NCBI RefSeq assembly: GCF_002837185.1
Contig: NZ_KZ477999.1
Location: 57,887-121,886 of the forward strand
Direction of reading: 5' to 3'
From: Pseudomonas fluorescens
GTDB taxonomy: Bacteria > Pseudomonadota > Gammaproteobacteria > Pseudomonadales > Pseudomonadaceae
DNA length: 64,000 bases
Shown: positions 1 to 7,836 of the stretch, piece after piece
Layout: the number at the start of each line of letters is the position of its first letter
Numbering within the stretch: the first letter of the stretch is position 1
Position numbers and translations under genes: made by a program
Notes under the pieces: model-generated
Databases searched by the model: none
What the model was told of the DNA's origin: nothing
What the model saw: only the letters and a program-made list of their open reading frames with translations

Positions 1-3
1 ATA

Positions 4-43
4 CATGCGATGCCCTACGCTAACATGCGATGCCCTACGCTAA
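4..43. repeat. Two perfect tandem copies of a 20-bp unit
   Basis: The unit CATGCGATGCCCTACGCTAA occurs at 4-23 and again, without mismatch, at 24-43. Each copy ends in TAA. The pair lies just upstream of the FliK-like gene. It may be a small tandem duplication or the edge of a longer array cut by the window start. No function can be assigned. Confidence 0.9.
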
Positions 44-75
44 AGAGAGCAATTTCCCCAGAGACGATGCACACG

Positions 76-1653
76 ATGACCGGCGAGATCAACCTTCCTA
101 CGCTTCCTCCCACCCCGGCAGCCGGGCAAAGCCCCGCGCCTGCGCCTGGGGCACTGCTCAAACTGCTGGAGCCGCAGATCGGGCTGATCGATCCTGGGAA
201 AACCGCGAATGCCGAAGTCATCGCCCTTAAACAAGGCGGTGAAGCCTTTCAGTTGCTGCTCAAGCTGACCCTGGACGGCGGCCGCCAGACGCTGGTGCAG
301 GCCAGCAGCGCCCAGCCCTTGCCCTTGGGCAGCAATGTGGCGGTGAGCCAGACGCCGGCGGGCAACCTGGCCCTCAGCCTGCAACAGGCCTTCAGTGCGA
401 ACGTCGCCGCCCTCACCCACATCGATACCGCCAAGGTACCGGAAGGTACGCTGCTGCAAGCCAAGGTACTGACCACTCAGATGCTGCCCCAGGGCACGGC
501 GCAACCGGCGATCTATCGTTCGTTGGTGACGGTGCTCAATAACGCCTTGGCCGGCGCGACACTGACGGTGGAAAGCCCACAACCGCTGCGCGTGGGCAGT
601 TTGCTCAGCGCTGTGGTGCAGAACGCGCAAACCCTGAATTTTGTGCCGCTGAGCGGGCTCAAGGATCAATTGGCGGTCACCCAGCAACTGTCGACCCAGC
701 AAAGTCGCCAGGGCTCACTGGATGCGGTCTTCACCGCCCTGCAAAACCTGCCCCGTGGCGACAGCACGTCCGCCGACCTGCGCGCCGCCGCCGACCGTCT
801 GCTCGCTGCGTTGCCCGACCTGGCGCAGGTCAGCAACCCCAAAGTCCTGGCTCAAGTGATCCAGAACAGCGGCGCCTTTCTGGAAGCCAGATTACTCGCA
901 GGGCAGAATCCCCAGATACCACCACTGGACATGAAGGGCGCACTGCTGCGCCTTGTCGCGGACTTATTGCCTGCCCTGCCCGCCAGTACCAACCTGAACG
1001 CCATTCTTGCGGCCAACACGCTGGCCCAGGTATTGCCCAATTTTGTACGCAGCCCACTGAACACGCTGGGCCAGGTCAGCGCGCGGCAGGCCCCGGTCAG
1101 TTTTCCGCTACCCGAGCGGCTGATGGCCAAGCTGGAAGGCGAAAGCGACCTGGAAAACCTGCTGCGCCTGGCCGCCGGGGCGATCGCCCGATTGCAGAGC
1201 CATCAGCTGTCGAGCCTGGAACAGACCGGCACCACCGCCGACGGCCGCCTGCAAACTACCTGGCAACTGGAAATTCCGATGCGCAACCTGCAGGACATCG
1301 TCCCTTTGCAGGTGAAGTTCCAGCGCGAGGAGCCAACGCCCGACAAGGAGCAGCCCGAGCGCAAAGACCGCAAAGACCCCAGGCACATGCTCTGGCGTGT
1401 CGAACTGGCGTTCGATATGGAGCCGCTGGGGCCGTTGCAGGTGCAGGCGCAATTGACCCAGGGCAAACTCTCCAGCCAGTTGTGGGCGACCCGCGCCTTC
1501 ACCGCCAGCCTGATCGAAAATCACCTGGGCAGCCTGCGCGAGCGCCTGGTGGCATCCGGGCTCGACGTTGGCGACCTGGATTGCCACCTCGGCACGCCGC
1601 CACGCGGGCCAAAAACCGGACTGGAACAACGCTGGGTGGATGAAACCGCATGA
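76..1653 (+). CDS. FliK-like flagellar hook-length control family protein
   Basis: Encodes about 525 residues, rich in Ala, Leu, Gln and Pro for the first ~370, with a more structured C-terminal part (around PLQVQAQLTQGKLSSQLWAT) typical of the Flg_hook/FliK C-terminal domain. FliK proteins measure hook or needle length and switch the export apparatus through FlhB. The next gene encodes an FlhB C-terminal-like protein and overlaps this one by 4 bp (ATGA), so the two are surely co-translated. I chose the ATG at 76 (MTGEINLP) because GAGA lies about 11 bp upstream; ATG 67 is also possible, and the frame is open back to 10. No hook, rod or filament genes are nearby, so this looks like a detached FliK/FlhB-like pair rather than part of the main flagellar cluster. 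The family is fairly clear, the exact role is not. Confidence 0.75.
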   Translation: MTGEINLPTLPPTPAAGQSPAPAPGALLKLLEPQIGLIDPGKTANAEVIALKQGGEAFQLLLKLTLDGGRQTLVQASSAQPLPLGSNVAVSQTPAGNLALSLQQAFSANVAALTHIDTAKVPEGTLLQAKVLTTQMLPQGTAQPAIYRSLVTVLNNALAGATLTVESPQPLRVGSLLSAVVQNAQTLNFVPLSGLKDQLAVTQQLSTQQSRQGSLDAVFTALQNLPRGDSTSADLRAAADRLLAALPDLAQVSNPKVLAQVIQNSGAFLEARLLAGQNPQIPPLDMKGALLRLVADLLPALPASTNLNAILAANTLAQVLPNFVRSPLNTLGQVSARQAPVSFPLPERLMAKLEGESDLENLLRLAAGAIARLQSHQLSSLEQTGTTADGRLQTTWQLEIPMRNLQDIVPLQVKFQREEPTPDKEQPERKDRKDPRHMLWRVELAFDMEPLGPLQVQAQLTQGKLSSQLWATRAFTASLIENHLGSLRERLVASGLDVGDLDCHLGTPPRGPKTGLEQRWVDETA

Positions 1654-1979
1654 AGAACCCTGCCCCTCCCCGCCAGGCGATTGCCCTCAAGTACGACGGC
1701 CAACAAGCGCCCACCCTGACCGCCAAGGGCGACGAGGCCCTGGCTGAAGCGATCCTCAAGCTGGCGCGGGAAAACGAAGTGCCCATCTATGAAAATGCCG
1801 AGTTGGTGAAGCTGCTGGCGCGCATGGAACTGGGGGACAGTATTCCAGAGGAGTTGTACCGCACGGTGGCAGAGATCATCGCGTTTGCGTGGACGCTGAA
1901 GGGCAAGTTTCCAGCGGGGTACGACCCGGATGCGGGACCGGTGGAGCGCGATGTCACTGAGCGTGGGGATGATTACTGA
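1650..1979 (+). CDS. FlhB C-terminal domain-like protein (EscU/YscU/FlhB family)
   Basis: A 109-residue soluble protein matching the cytoplasmic C-terminal domain of FlhB, without the four transmembrane helices of full-length FlhB. The core reads AIALKYDGQQAPTLTAKG followed by VPIYENAELVKLLARMELG, like the FlhB region just after the autocleavage site, and IPEELYRTVAEIIAFAW like its end. The NPTH autocleavage motif is absent, as is usual for these short FlhB-like proteins. It overlaps the FliK-like gene by ATGA. The pair probably acts as a substrate-switching accessory, but whether it works with the flagellar export gate is inferred. Confidence 0.82.
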   Translation: MKNPAPPRQAIALKYDGQQAPTLTAKGDEALAEAILKLARENEVPIYENAELVKLLARMELGDSIPEELYRTVAEIIAFAWTLKGKFPAGYDPDAGPVERDVTERGDDY

Positions 1980-2021
1980 GTAATCCACAAGCTACCGGCC
2001 AGTCAAGCGTACATCGCCGTC

Positions 2022-2121
2022 TGCAGGAGCGAGCTTGCTCGCGAAAAACCTCAACGATAACGCGTGCTTTCTGAATGAACGCAGCGCCTGTGAGTTTTTC
2101 GCGAGCAAGCTCGCTCCTACA
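2022..2121. repeat. REPIN (inverted REP doublet), GAGCGAGCTTGCTCGC type
   Basis: Two inverted copies of a REP palindrome (GGAGCGAGCTTGCTCGCGAA and its complement) flank a spacer of roughly 50 bp. Reverse-complemented, the whole element matches the one at 15831-15929 with only a few mismatches, spacer included, so both belong to one mobilised REPIN family. A solo half of the other REP type (GCAAGCCCCCTCCCACATT) lies at 2133-2151. The elements fill the gap between the convergent FlhB-like and moeA genes and may also stabilise transcripts. Confidence 0.88.
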
Positions 2122-2161
2122 AAAAGCCTTAGGCAAGCCCCCTCCCACATTCAGATCCAGG

Positions 2162-3388
2162 TCAGTTCAGGACTTCGTTCAGGGGAATGAAATTGACTCG
2201 GTCGCCGACGGCTAATGTGGTCCCTTCCATCACCTCCACAAATCCTTCAGCCCACGCTGCGCTGCGCAGCACACCGGAGCTCTGGTTGTGGTAGATGATT
2301 GCCTTGCCCTGCTCGATGCGCCCGCGCAGGTACTCGCGACGGTTGCCGGGCTTGGCCCAGACGAACCCGGCCGGCACTTCGAAACGCAGGGGCTGCACGT
2401 CCTCCACACCCTGACGACGCAGCAGGTAAGGCCGTGCCAACAGGGCAAAGGTCACCAGGGTCGACGCGGGATTGCCTGGCAGGCCGATCACCGGCACGCC
2501 ACGAAAATGCCCGAAGGTCAGCGGCTTGCCCGGCTTGATCGCCAGTTTCCACAGCGCCAGCTCGCCCTCTTCACGCAAGGCAATGCCCAGAAAATCCGCC
2601 TCGCCCACCGACACTCCGCCCGTGGACAGGATCAAGTCGACGTTGCCCAACCCGGCCAACCGTGTGCGGGTCTGTTCCAGGTCGTCCGGCAGAATGCCGG
2701 CATCGATCACGTCGCAGCCCATGCGCGTCAGCCAACTGCACAGCACGCGGCGGTTGCTGTTGTAGATCTGGCCCGGCCCCAGGGGCAACCCAGGCTCGAT
2801 CAGCTCATCGCCGGTCGACAGCACCGCCACACGCACACGGCGCACCACGTCCAGGCGATCACGCCCCAGCGACGCAGCCAGGCCCAGTTCGATCGGGCCC
2901 AGACGCGTACCTGCCGGCAACACCAACTCGCCGACCGTGGTTTCCTGGCCTTGCGCACGGATGTTCTGGCCCGCTTGCAACGGCTCGCTGAAACCCACCC
3001 GCTCATCGCCGTGAATGATCGCGTTTTCCTGCATTTCGACGCAGTCCGCACCCTGAGGCACCGGAGCACCCGTAAAAATGCGCGCACAGGTGCCGGGCAC
3101 CAACGGCTCGGGCGCATTGCCAGCGAAAATACGTTGGCTGACCGGCAATGGCGCGCCGGCCCAGTCCGCGACGCGCAGGGCGTAGCCATCCATGGCACTG
3201 TTGGGCCAGGGTGGCAGGTCGAGGGTGGAGACCAGGTCCTGTGCCAGTACGCGGCCATCGCATTCGGCCAGGCGTACTGTTTCGCGCTCGAGGATCGGCG
3301 CGGCGTCGGCCATGTCCAGCAAACGCTGCAAGGCCGCTTCCACCGGCATCAAGGCGCCGGTTTTGCCGGGCTTATCCACGGGTTTCAC
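2162..3388 (-). CDS. moeA: Molybdopterin molybdenumtransferase MoeA
   Basis: MoeA inserts molybdate into adenylylated molybdopterin, the last step in making basic molybdenum cofactor. The 408-residue protein has the family landmarks in order: PPWPNSAMDGYALR near residue 55, a GDELIEPG stretch near the middle, STGGVSVGEADF, and GLPGNPAS in the C-terminal third. I chose the GTG at 3388, giving MKPVDKPGKTGALMPVEAAL, because Pseudomonas MoeA proteins carry a short extension before the conserved MPVEAAL; ATG 3349 (395 aa) is the alternative. With the GTG start the gene overlaps the end of moaB by 17 bp, so the two are co-transcribed (moaB then moeA). mobA is divergent upstream, completing a cofactor cluster. 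Confidence 0.95.
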   Translation of the reverse strand: MKPVDKPGKTGALMPVEAALQRLLDMADAAPILERETVRLAECDGRVLAQDLVSTLDLPPWPNSAMDGYALRVADWAGAPLPVSQRIFAGNAPEPLVPGTCARIFTGAPVPQGADCVEMQENAIIHGDERVGFSEPLQAGQNIRAQGQETTVGELVLPAGTRLGPIELGLAASLGRDRLDVVRRVRVAVLSTGDELIEPGLPLGPGQIYNSNRRVLCSWLTRMGCDVIDAGILPDDLEQTRTRLAGLGNVDLILSTGGVSVGEADFLGIALREEGELALWKLAIKPGKPLTFGHFRGVPVIGLPGNPASTLVTFALLARPYLLRRQGVEDVQPLRFEVPAGFVWAKPGNRREYLRGRIEQGKAIIYHNQSSGVLRSAAWAEGFVEVMEGTTLAVGDRVNFIPLNEVLN

Positions 3389-3911
3389 AGGGCTCGGCCT
3401 GCTTGAGGTGAGGCACGAAATTGCATGGCCGATGACGGTTGTCCAGTTGTTCGGCCAGGATGCCGTCCCAACCGGTGCGCACGGCGTTGGTGGAGCCCGG
3501 CAGACAGCACACCAGGGTGCCGTTGGCCAGGCCGGCCAGGGCGCGCGATTGCACAGTGGAGGTGCCGATATCGGCCACGGAGATCTGGCGGAACAGCTCA
3601 CCAAACCCATCGACCTGCTTGTCCAACAGGCAGCTCACCGCTTCGGGTGTGCTGTCGCGGCCGGTAAAGCCGGTGCCGCCGGTGATCAACACCACCTGCA
3701 CCACGTCTTCGGCGATCCAGTGGGCGACCTGGGCGCGGATTTTGTAAAGGTCGTCCTTGAGCAGCACACGCTCGGCCAGGATGTGGCCGGCGGCGGTCAG
3801 GCGGTCGACGAAGACCTGGCCCGAGGTGTCGGTGTCCAGGGTGCGGGTGTCGCTGACGGTCAATACAGCGATATTCAGAGGTACGAAAGGCGCATCAGCC
3901 TTGGCTTTCAT
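3372..3911 (-). CDS. moaB: Molybdenum cofactor biosynthesis protein MoaB
   Basis: A 179-residue member of the MoaB/MogA family, which binds molybdopterin and adenylylates it before metal insertion by MoeA. The signature VLITGGTGFTGRDSTPEA is intact, followed by a second glycine-rich stretch CCLPGSTNAVRTGWDGI typical of the family C-terminus. It starts with ATG at 3911 and leads an operon with moeA, overlapping it by a few codons. mobA is divergent with a 76-bp gap that must hold both promoters. MoaB and MogA are close paralogues, so the exact activity could be MogA-like. Confidence 0.94.
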   Translation of the reverse strand: MKAKADAPFVPLNIAVLTVSDTRTLDTDTSGQVFVDRLTAAGHILAERVLLKDDLYKIRAQVAHWIAEDVVQVVLITGGTGFTGRDSTPEAVSCLLDKQVDGFGELFRQISVADIGTSTVQSRALAGLANGTLVCCLPGSTNAVRTGWDGILAEQLDNRHRPCNFVPHLKQAEPCETRG

Positions 3912-3987
3912 GGCACGGTCCGGTTGTCGAAGGAACAGCCCGATGTTATATCACAAGCCTCTGTTTACCTGCCGCAGCGGAACCCTC

Positions 3988-4590
3988 ATGCCCCTTGAAT
4001 CCTTACCCCTGCCCTGCTCGATTCTGTTGTTGGCCGGCGGTCGTGGCCAGCGCATGGGTGGCCAGGACAAAGGCCTGCTGGAGTGGCGCGGCCAGCCCTT
4101 GATTGCGCACCTGCAACGCCTGGCACGACCGCTCACGGACGACCTGATCATTTCGTGCAACCGCAACCATGGGCGGTATGCGGCCTATGCCGATCAACTG
4201 GTGAGCGACGAGAGCCCGGACTTTCCCGGACCACTTGCCGGTATCCGTGCGGGACTCTTCGCCGCACGTCATGGGCATCTGCTGATCCTGCCCTGTGATG
4301 TACCGCAAATCGATGCGCGATTGCTGACCGACCTGCGTGCGACCGCACGACTCAACCGGCAGGTTCCGGTGATGGTGCGCCATGGCGAGTTCTGGGAACC
4401 CTTGCTCTGCATCATCCCTGTCGCCTTGAAGGATCAGGTGGAACGGGCCTGGAAAGCCGGCGAACGCAGCCCGCGTAAAATCCTGCTGCAGCTGGGCGCC
4501 GTGGGCCTGGAATGCCCGGCCGATGACCCTCGCCTGGCGAATCTCAATACACCGGACCTGTTGCACACAAGGCCTGGCGTGTCAGAATGA
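3988..4590 (+). CDS. mobA: Molybdenum cofactor guanylyltransferase MobA
   Basis: MobA transfers GMP from GTP to molybdopterin, forming the guanine dinucleotide cofactor used by DMSO-reductase-family enzymes such as nitrate reductase. The 200-residue protein starts with the nucleotidyltransferase motif LLAGGRGQRMGGQDKG near residue 12. It also has SDESPDFPGPLAGI and the metal-binding PCDVPQID further on. The ATG at 3988 (MPLESLPLPCS) has a GGA-containing upstream sequence and gives the usual family length, so the longer open frame is not used. It is divergent from moaB-moeA. Confidence 0.95.
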   Translation: MPLESLPLPCSILLLAGGRGQRMGGQDKGLLEWRGQPLIAHLQRLARPLTDDLIISCNRNHGRYAAYADQLVSDESPDFPGPLAGIRAGLFAARHGHLLILPCDVPQIDARLLTDLRATARLNRQVPVMVRHGEFWEPLLCIIPVALKDQVERAWKAGERSPRKILLQLGAVGLECPADDPRLANLNTPDLLHTRPGVSE

Positions 4591-4669
4591 GGCTTGCATC
4601 AGGAACTTTGCCGGCGTTGCACACGTCACAAGGTCAGCATTTTAAAAGTATTCTCTCGGAGACAAACTC

Positions 4670-4891
4670 ATGACTCAACGGACCATCGCCGCTCTCATGC
4701 TTGCACTGGGCCTCGCCACCCTCGCCGGTTGCGCCTCGCCGACAGTGATCACCCTGAATGACGGTCGCGAAATCCAGGCCGTCGACACCCCGAAATTTGA
4801 TGAAGATTCGGGCTTCTACGAATTCCAACAGCTTGACGGCAAGCGCACCCGCATCAACAAGGATCAGGTTCGCACCGTTAAAGACTTGTAA
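4670..4891 (+). CDS. Small YgdI/YgdR-type (DUF903) lipoprotein
   Basis: A 73-residue precursor with a lipoprotein signal peptide; the lipobox LAGC places the acylated cysteine near residue 21. The mature ~50-residue part (VITLNDGREIQAVDTPKFDE ... GFYEFQQLDGK) matches the YgdI/YgdR family, which forms a small SH3-like barrel. These proteins are attached to a cell-envelope membrane; their role is unknown. It sits alone, 79 bp after mobA, behind a CTCGGAGA ribosome-binding region, and is followed by a hairpin terminator. Confidence 0.88.
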   Translation: MTQRTIAALMLALGLATLAGCASPTVITLNDGREIQAVDTPKFDEDSGFYEFQQLDGKRTRINKDQVRTVKDL

Positions 4892-4909
4892 GCCTTACCG
4901 CTTGCCCAC

Positions 4910-4932
4910 AAGGCCCGCCTCGCGCGGGCCTT
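4910..4932. terminator. Hairpin between convergent lipoprotein and pseudouridine synthase genes
   Basis: AAGGCCCGC and GCGGGCCTT form a 9-bp stem with a 5-nt loop. The following T-tract is weak (GTCGTTTCC), so it may work as an imperfect terminator for the lipoprotein gene. It lies 15 bp from the end of the convergent gene. Confidence 0.7.
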
Positions 4933-4946
4933 GTCGTTTCCGGCAC

Positions 4947-5837
4947 TTACCAGTCCAGAGTGATTTCACTGCCAAAGGTGCGTTCCTGGCCGCTGATCGG
5001 GTCGATAAAACGCACGCCCTGGGCCAACAACTTGAGCGGGTTGGCGTAATCGTCCTCGGCGTCCTTGATCACATCGGGATAGAACGGATCATTGCAGATA
5101 CTCGCCCCAAGCGCAGTCATGTGCACACGCAGCTGGTGCTTCTTGCCGGTGACCGGGAACAGGCCGTAGCGCCATAGATCGCCGTGCTTTTCGCGCACCT
5201 GCACCGCCGTTTCGGTATTGCTGGCACCGGGGCCTTCCTGCATGCGGAAAAAAGGCTCACCGTCCACCAGCCGGCTCTTGTGCACCAGGGGAAATGCCAG
5301 GCCAGGCAAGGCCGGGGCAATGGCTTCGTAGAATTTATCGATACGCCGCGTGGGAAACAGTTGCTGATAAGCCGCGCGGCTGGCGGGATTGGCCGAGAAC
5401 AGCACCAGCCCTGCGGTATGCCGGTCAATACGATGCAGGGGCACCAGGGCGGGGTTGTCCAGACGCCGGATCAAACGGCGCAACAGCGTCTGTTCGACAT
5501 ACTCGCCTGCGGGGGTCACCGGTAGAAAATGCGGTTTGTCGGCTACCACCAGATGCTCATCGGCGTACAGGATGGTTTCCTGTACCGGAATCACTTTCTC
5601 GTTGGGCACTTCACGAAAGTAATAGATGCACAGGCCTTCCTTGTAGGCCAGGTCCAGCCTGATGGGCTGCCCATTGCTATCCAGCACCCGCCCACGGGCA
5701 ATGCGGTCCAGCCATTGTTCACGGGCAATCGCCGGGAAGTGCTCGCACAGGCAATCGAGCACCGTCACCCACGGTCCAGGCGGCAGGTACAAGGTGCTGG
5801 CTTGGTGCTGTGAAGGGGAAAAACCGGAAGTGGACAT
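4947..5837 (-). CDS. RluA-family pseudouridine synthase
   Basis: A 296-residue enzyme expected to isomerise uridine to pseudouridine in rRNA or tRNA. The catalytic motif is LHRIDRHTAGLVLFSANP around residues 130-147 (the HRxD motif, with HRID where many relatives have HRLD). Later blocks include KFYEAI and VTGKKHQLRVHM, the family's RNA-binding KxHQLRxH motif. Start at ATG 5837 (MSTSGFSPSQH) gives the normal length; the longer open frame upstream is not supported. Which uridine it modifies cannot be read from the sequence. It is convergent with the lipoprotein gene. Confidence 0.88.
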   Translation of the reverse strand: MSTSGFSPSQHQASTLYLPPGPWVTVLDCLCEHFPAIAREQWLDRIARGRVLDSNGQPIRLDLAYKEGLCIYYFREVPNEKVIPVQETILYADEHLVVADKPHFLPVTPAGEYVEQTLLRRLIRRLDNPALVPLHRIDRHTAGLVLFSANPASRAAYQQLFPTRRIDKFYEAIAPALPGLAFPLVHKSRLVDGEPFFRMQEGPGASNTETAVQVREKHGDLWRYGLFPVTGKKHQLRVHMTALGASICNDPFYPDVIKDAEDDYANPLKLLAQGVRFIDPISGQERTFGSEITLDW

Positions 5838-5910
5838 GCAGATGCTCAAAGCCTGGAATAAACAGGCGGGCATTATCCCGCATGGCGCGGGATTGAGCCT
5901 AGGAGATATC

Positions 5911-6246
5911 TCAGGCCTTGGCCAGTTGCACGCGCAAAACCGGCGAAGCGCTCGCCGCCTCGGTAAACTCCTTGAGCCAGCGCAGTACGTCCACGGCCTC
6001 CCAACGGCCCGGGTCATAGAGCGCGTAGAGCAGGCCCTGATAGCCCACGACATCCAGCTGCTTGTGATAACCGGCACGCTGGAACAGCGCTTCGATTTCC
6101 GCAAAACAGGTGTTGAAATGCACTTTGTTGAAGGGCGTCTTGCCTTCCGTGACCAGGCCATCCAGGCGCAGCTCGTTCACCGCATCGCGCACGACGTCGG
6201 CGGACATGCGATTGACGCTGCTTTTCAATTGTTCGACATTCACCAC
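5911..6246 (-). CDS. Conserved hypothetical protein, 111 aa
   Basis: I do not recognise a named family. The predicted protein is soluble and mostly helical, with no signal peptide or membrane segment. It starts at a GTG (6246) 7 bp after GAGGGA; a second GTG follows directly. The N-terminal stretch SADVVRDAVNELRLDGLVTEG looks like a small winged-helix or helical regulatory element, but this is weak. It sits 73 bp upstream of the pseudouridine synthase on the same strand and could share its transcript. Confidence 0.72.
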   Translation of the reverse strand: MVNVEQLKSSVNRMSADVVRDAVNELRLDGLVTEGKTPFNKVHFNTCFAEIEALFQRAGYHKQLDVVGYQGLLYALYDPGRWEAVDVLRWLKEFTEAASASPVLRVQLAKA

Positions 6247-6320
6247 GGGCGTTCCCTCAATTCAATCGCTGTACAAACATACAGTAACGTAATATTCGGA
6301 AACCCGCCATCGCATAAACG

Positions 6321-6557
6321 TCAGCGCAGGAAAGCAACCACCTGCTCAGTGTCGAACGGCCAGTCCAGCTCAGCCCCCGTATCCACCCGCCTGAGCACCG
6401 GAATCCGCAGGCCGTAGACCTCCGTCAGGTCAACGGGAGCGGTGATATCCATCAGCTCCACGAGTAACCCGCGTTCGACAAGCGGCATGATTTCGGCTTC
6501 GGCAATTTCACACAGATGGCAACCCAGGGTGCCGAACAGCTGGCATTCAGCAGGCAT
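6321..6557 (-). CDS. Glutaredoxin-like protein with CHLC redox motif
   Basis: A 78-residue protein of the glutaredoxin-like family (DUF836 type). It opens with a beta strand and a redox motif, LFGTLGCHLCE, giving Cys-His-Leu-Cys near residues 12-15. A cis-proline region YGLRIPVLRR follows, and the end (LDWPFDTEQVVAFL) is typical of the thioredoxin fold. It probably reduces disulfides or glutathione mixed disulfides in the cytoplasm. I chose ATG 6557 (MPAECQLFG) because GAGAG lies 8 bp upstream; the longer frame starting at 6584 lacks such a site. Confidence 0.85.
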   Translation of the reverse strand: MPAECQLFGTLGCHLCEIAEAEIMPLVERGLLVELMDITAPVDLTEVYGLRIPVLRRVDTGAELDWPFDTEQVVAFLR

Positions 6558-6627
6558 GGCAAAGGCTCTCGGATGGAAAAACACGTCACCATTCTAAGCC
6601 CAACACTGCTCGGTCGGCGCACACGGA

Positions 6628-7836
6628 TCAATCCTGACTGACCGCGCCGATCTTGTGGATCGACAGGTCCGCACCGTAATACTCCTCTTCCTGGCTCAGG
6701 CGCAGCCCGCAAACGCGCTTGATCACCCCGTACACCAGCAGGCCGCCGATCAGCGCGACGGCAACGCCAAGGGCGGTGCCGATCAACTGGCTGATCAGGC
6801 TCACACCGCCCAGCCCACCCAGGGCCGTCTGCCCGAAGAGGCCGCAGGCAATCCCGCCCCATACGCCACACAGGCCATGCAGCGGCCATACACCCAATAC
6901 ATCATCGATCTTCCAACGATCCTGGGCGGCCATGAAGCACCACACGAACAAGCCCCCCGCGACCACGCCGGTGACCAGCGCGCCCACCGGATGCATCAGG
7001 TCGGAACCGGCACAGACCGCCACCAGCCCGGCCAGCGGGCCGTTGTGCAGAAAGCCCGGGTCATTGCGACCGATCACCAACGCAGCGACGGTGCCGCCGA
7101 CCATCGCCATCAGCGAGTTGACCGCCACCAGGCCGCTGACGCCATTGAGGGTCTGCGCGCTCATCACGTTAAAGCCGAACCAGCCCACGATCAGAATCCA
7201 CGAGCCCAGCGCCAGAAACGGAATGCTTGAGGGAGCAAACGCCACCAGCCGCCCTTCGCGGTAGCGCCCGTTGCGCGGCCCGAGCAACAACACCGCCGCC
7301 AGCGCCAGCCAACCGCCCATGGCATGCACCACCACCGATCCGGCGAAGTCATGGAAGCTGGCGCCAAAGGTCGCGAGCAGCCAGGCTTGCAGGCCGAAAT
7401 TGCCATTCCACACCAGGCCTTCGAAGAACGGGTAGATGAACGCCACAATCAGGGCCGTTGCACACAGCTGAGGCGCGAATTTCGCACGCTCGGCAATCCC
7501 TCCGGAAATAATCGCCGGGATCGCCGCGGCAAAGGTCAGCAGGAAGAAAAATTTCACCAGGCCGTAGCCATGATCCGCACTGATCACCGCCGCCGGCTGC
7601 ATGAAACTGACCCCGTAGGAGATCCAGTAGCCTATAAAGAAATACGCCAGGGTGGAGATCGCGAAGTCACTGAGGATTTTCGACAATGCGTTGACCTGGT
7701 TCTTCTGGCGCACCGTGCCGACTTCCAGGAAGGCAAACCCGGCGTGCATGGCCAGGACCATGACCGCGCCAATCAGGATGAACAGTGTGTTGGAGCTATG
7801 GACAAGCGTGTCCACCGCACTTTGCAAATTTTCCAT
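6628..7836 (-). CDS. Ammonium transporter, Amt/Rh family
   Basis: A 402-residue polytopic inner-membrane protein with about eleven hydrophobic helices that conducts ammonia/ammonium. The family's twin pore histidines are visible in HDFAGSVVVHAMGG and WPLHGLCGVWGG. The start ATG 7836 gives MENLQSAVDTLVHSSNTLFI, the expected periplasmic N-terminus; the longer frame is unsupported. No glnK lies beside it, unlike the usual glnK-amtB pair, so PII control would come from elsewhere. The C-terminal tail (VCGLRLSQEEEYYGADLSIH) is the conserved cytosolic region that contacts PII in AmtB. Upstream NtrC-like half-sites hint at nitrogen control. Confidence 0.95.
   Translation of the reverse strand: MENLQSAVDTLVHSSNTLFILIGAVMVLAMHAGFAFLEVGTVRQKNQVNALSKILSDFAISTLAYFFIGYWISYGVSFMQPAAVISADHGYGLVKFFFLLTFAAAIPAIISGGIAERAKFAPQLCATALIVAFIYPFFEGLVWNGNFGLQAWLLATFGASFHDFAGSVVVHAMGGWLALAAVLLLGPRNGRYREGRLVAFAPSSIPFLALGSWILIVGWFGFNVMSAQTLNGVSGLVAVNSLMAMVGGTVAALVIGRNDPGFLHNGPLAGLVAVCAGSDLMHPVGALVTGVVAGGLFVWCFMAAQDRWKIDDVLGVWPLHGLCGVWGGIACGLFGQTALGGLGGVSLISQLIGTALGVAVALIGGLLVYGVIKRVCGLRLSQEEEYYGADLSIHKIGAVSQD

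Noticed and set aside
2288..3406. A 372-codon plus-strand frame over moeA
   Set aside because: His/Gln/Ala/Arg-rich shadow composition; moeA on the minus strand is complete.
3757..3987. A 77-residue N-terminal extension of MobA
   Set aside because: The extension overlaps moaB on the other strand and lacks a ribosome-binding site; ATG 3988 begins just before the nucleotidyltransferase motif.
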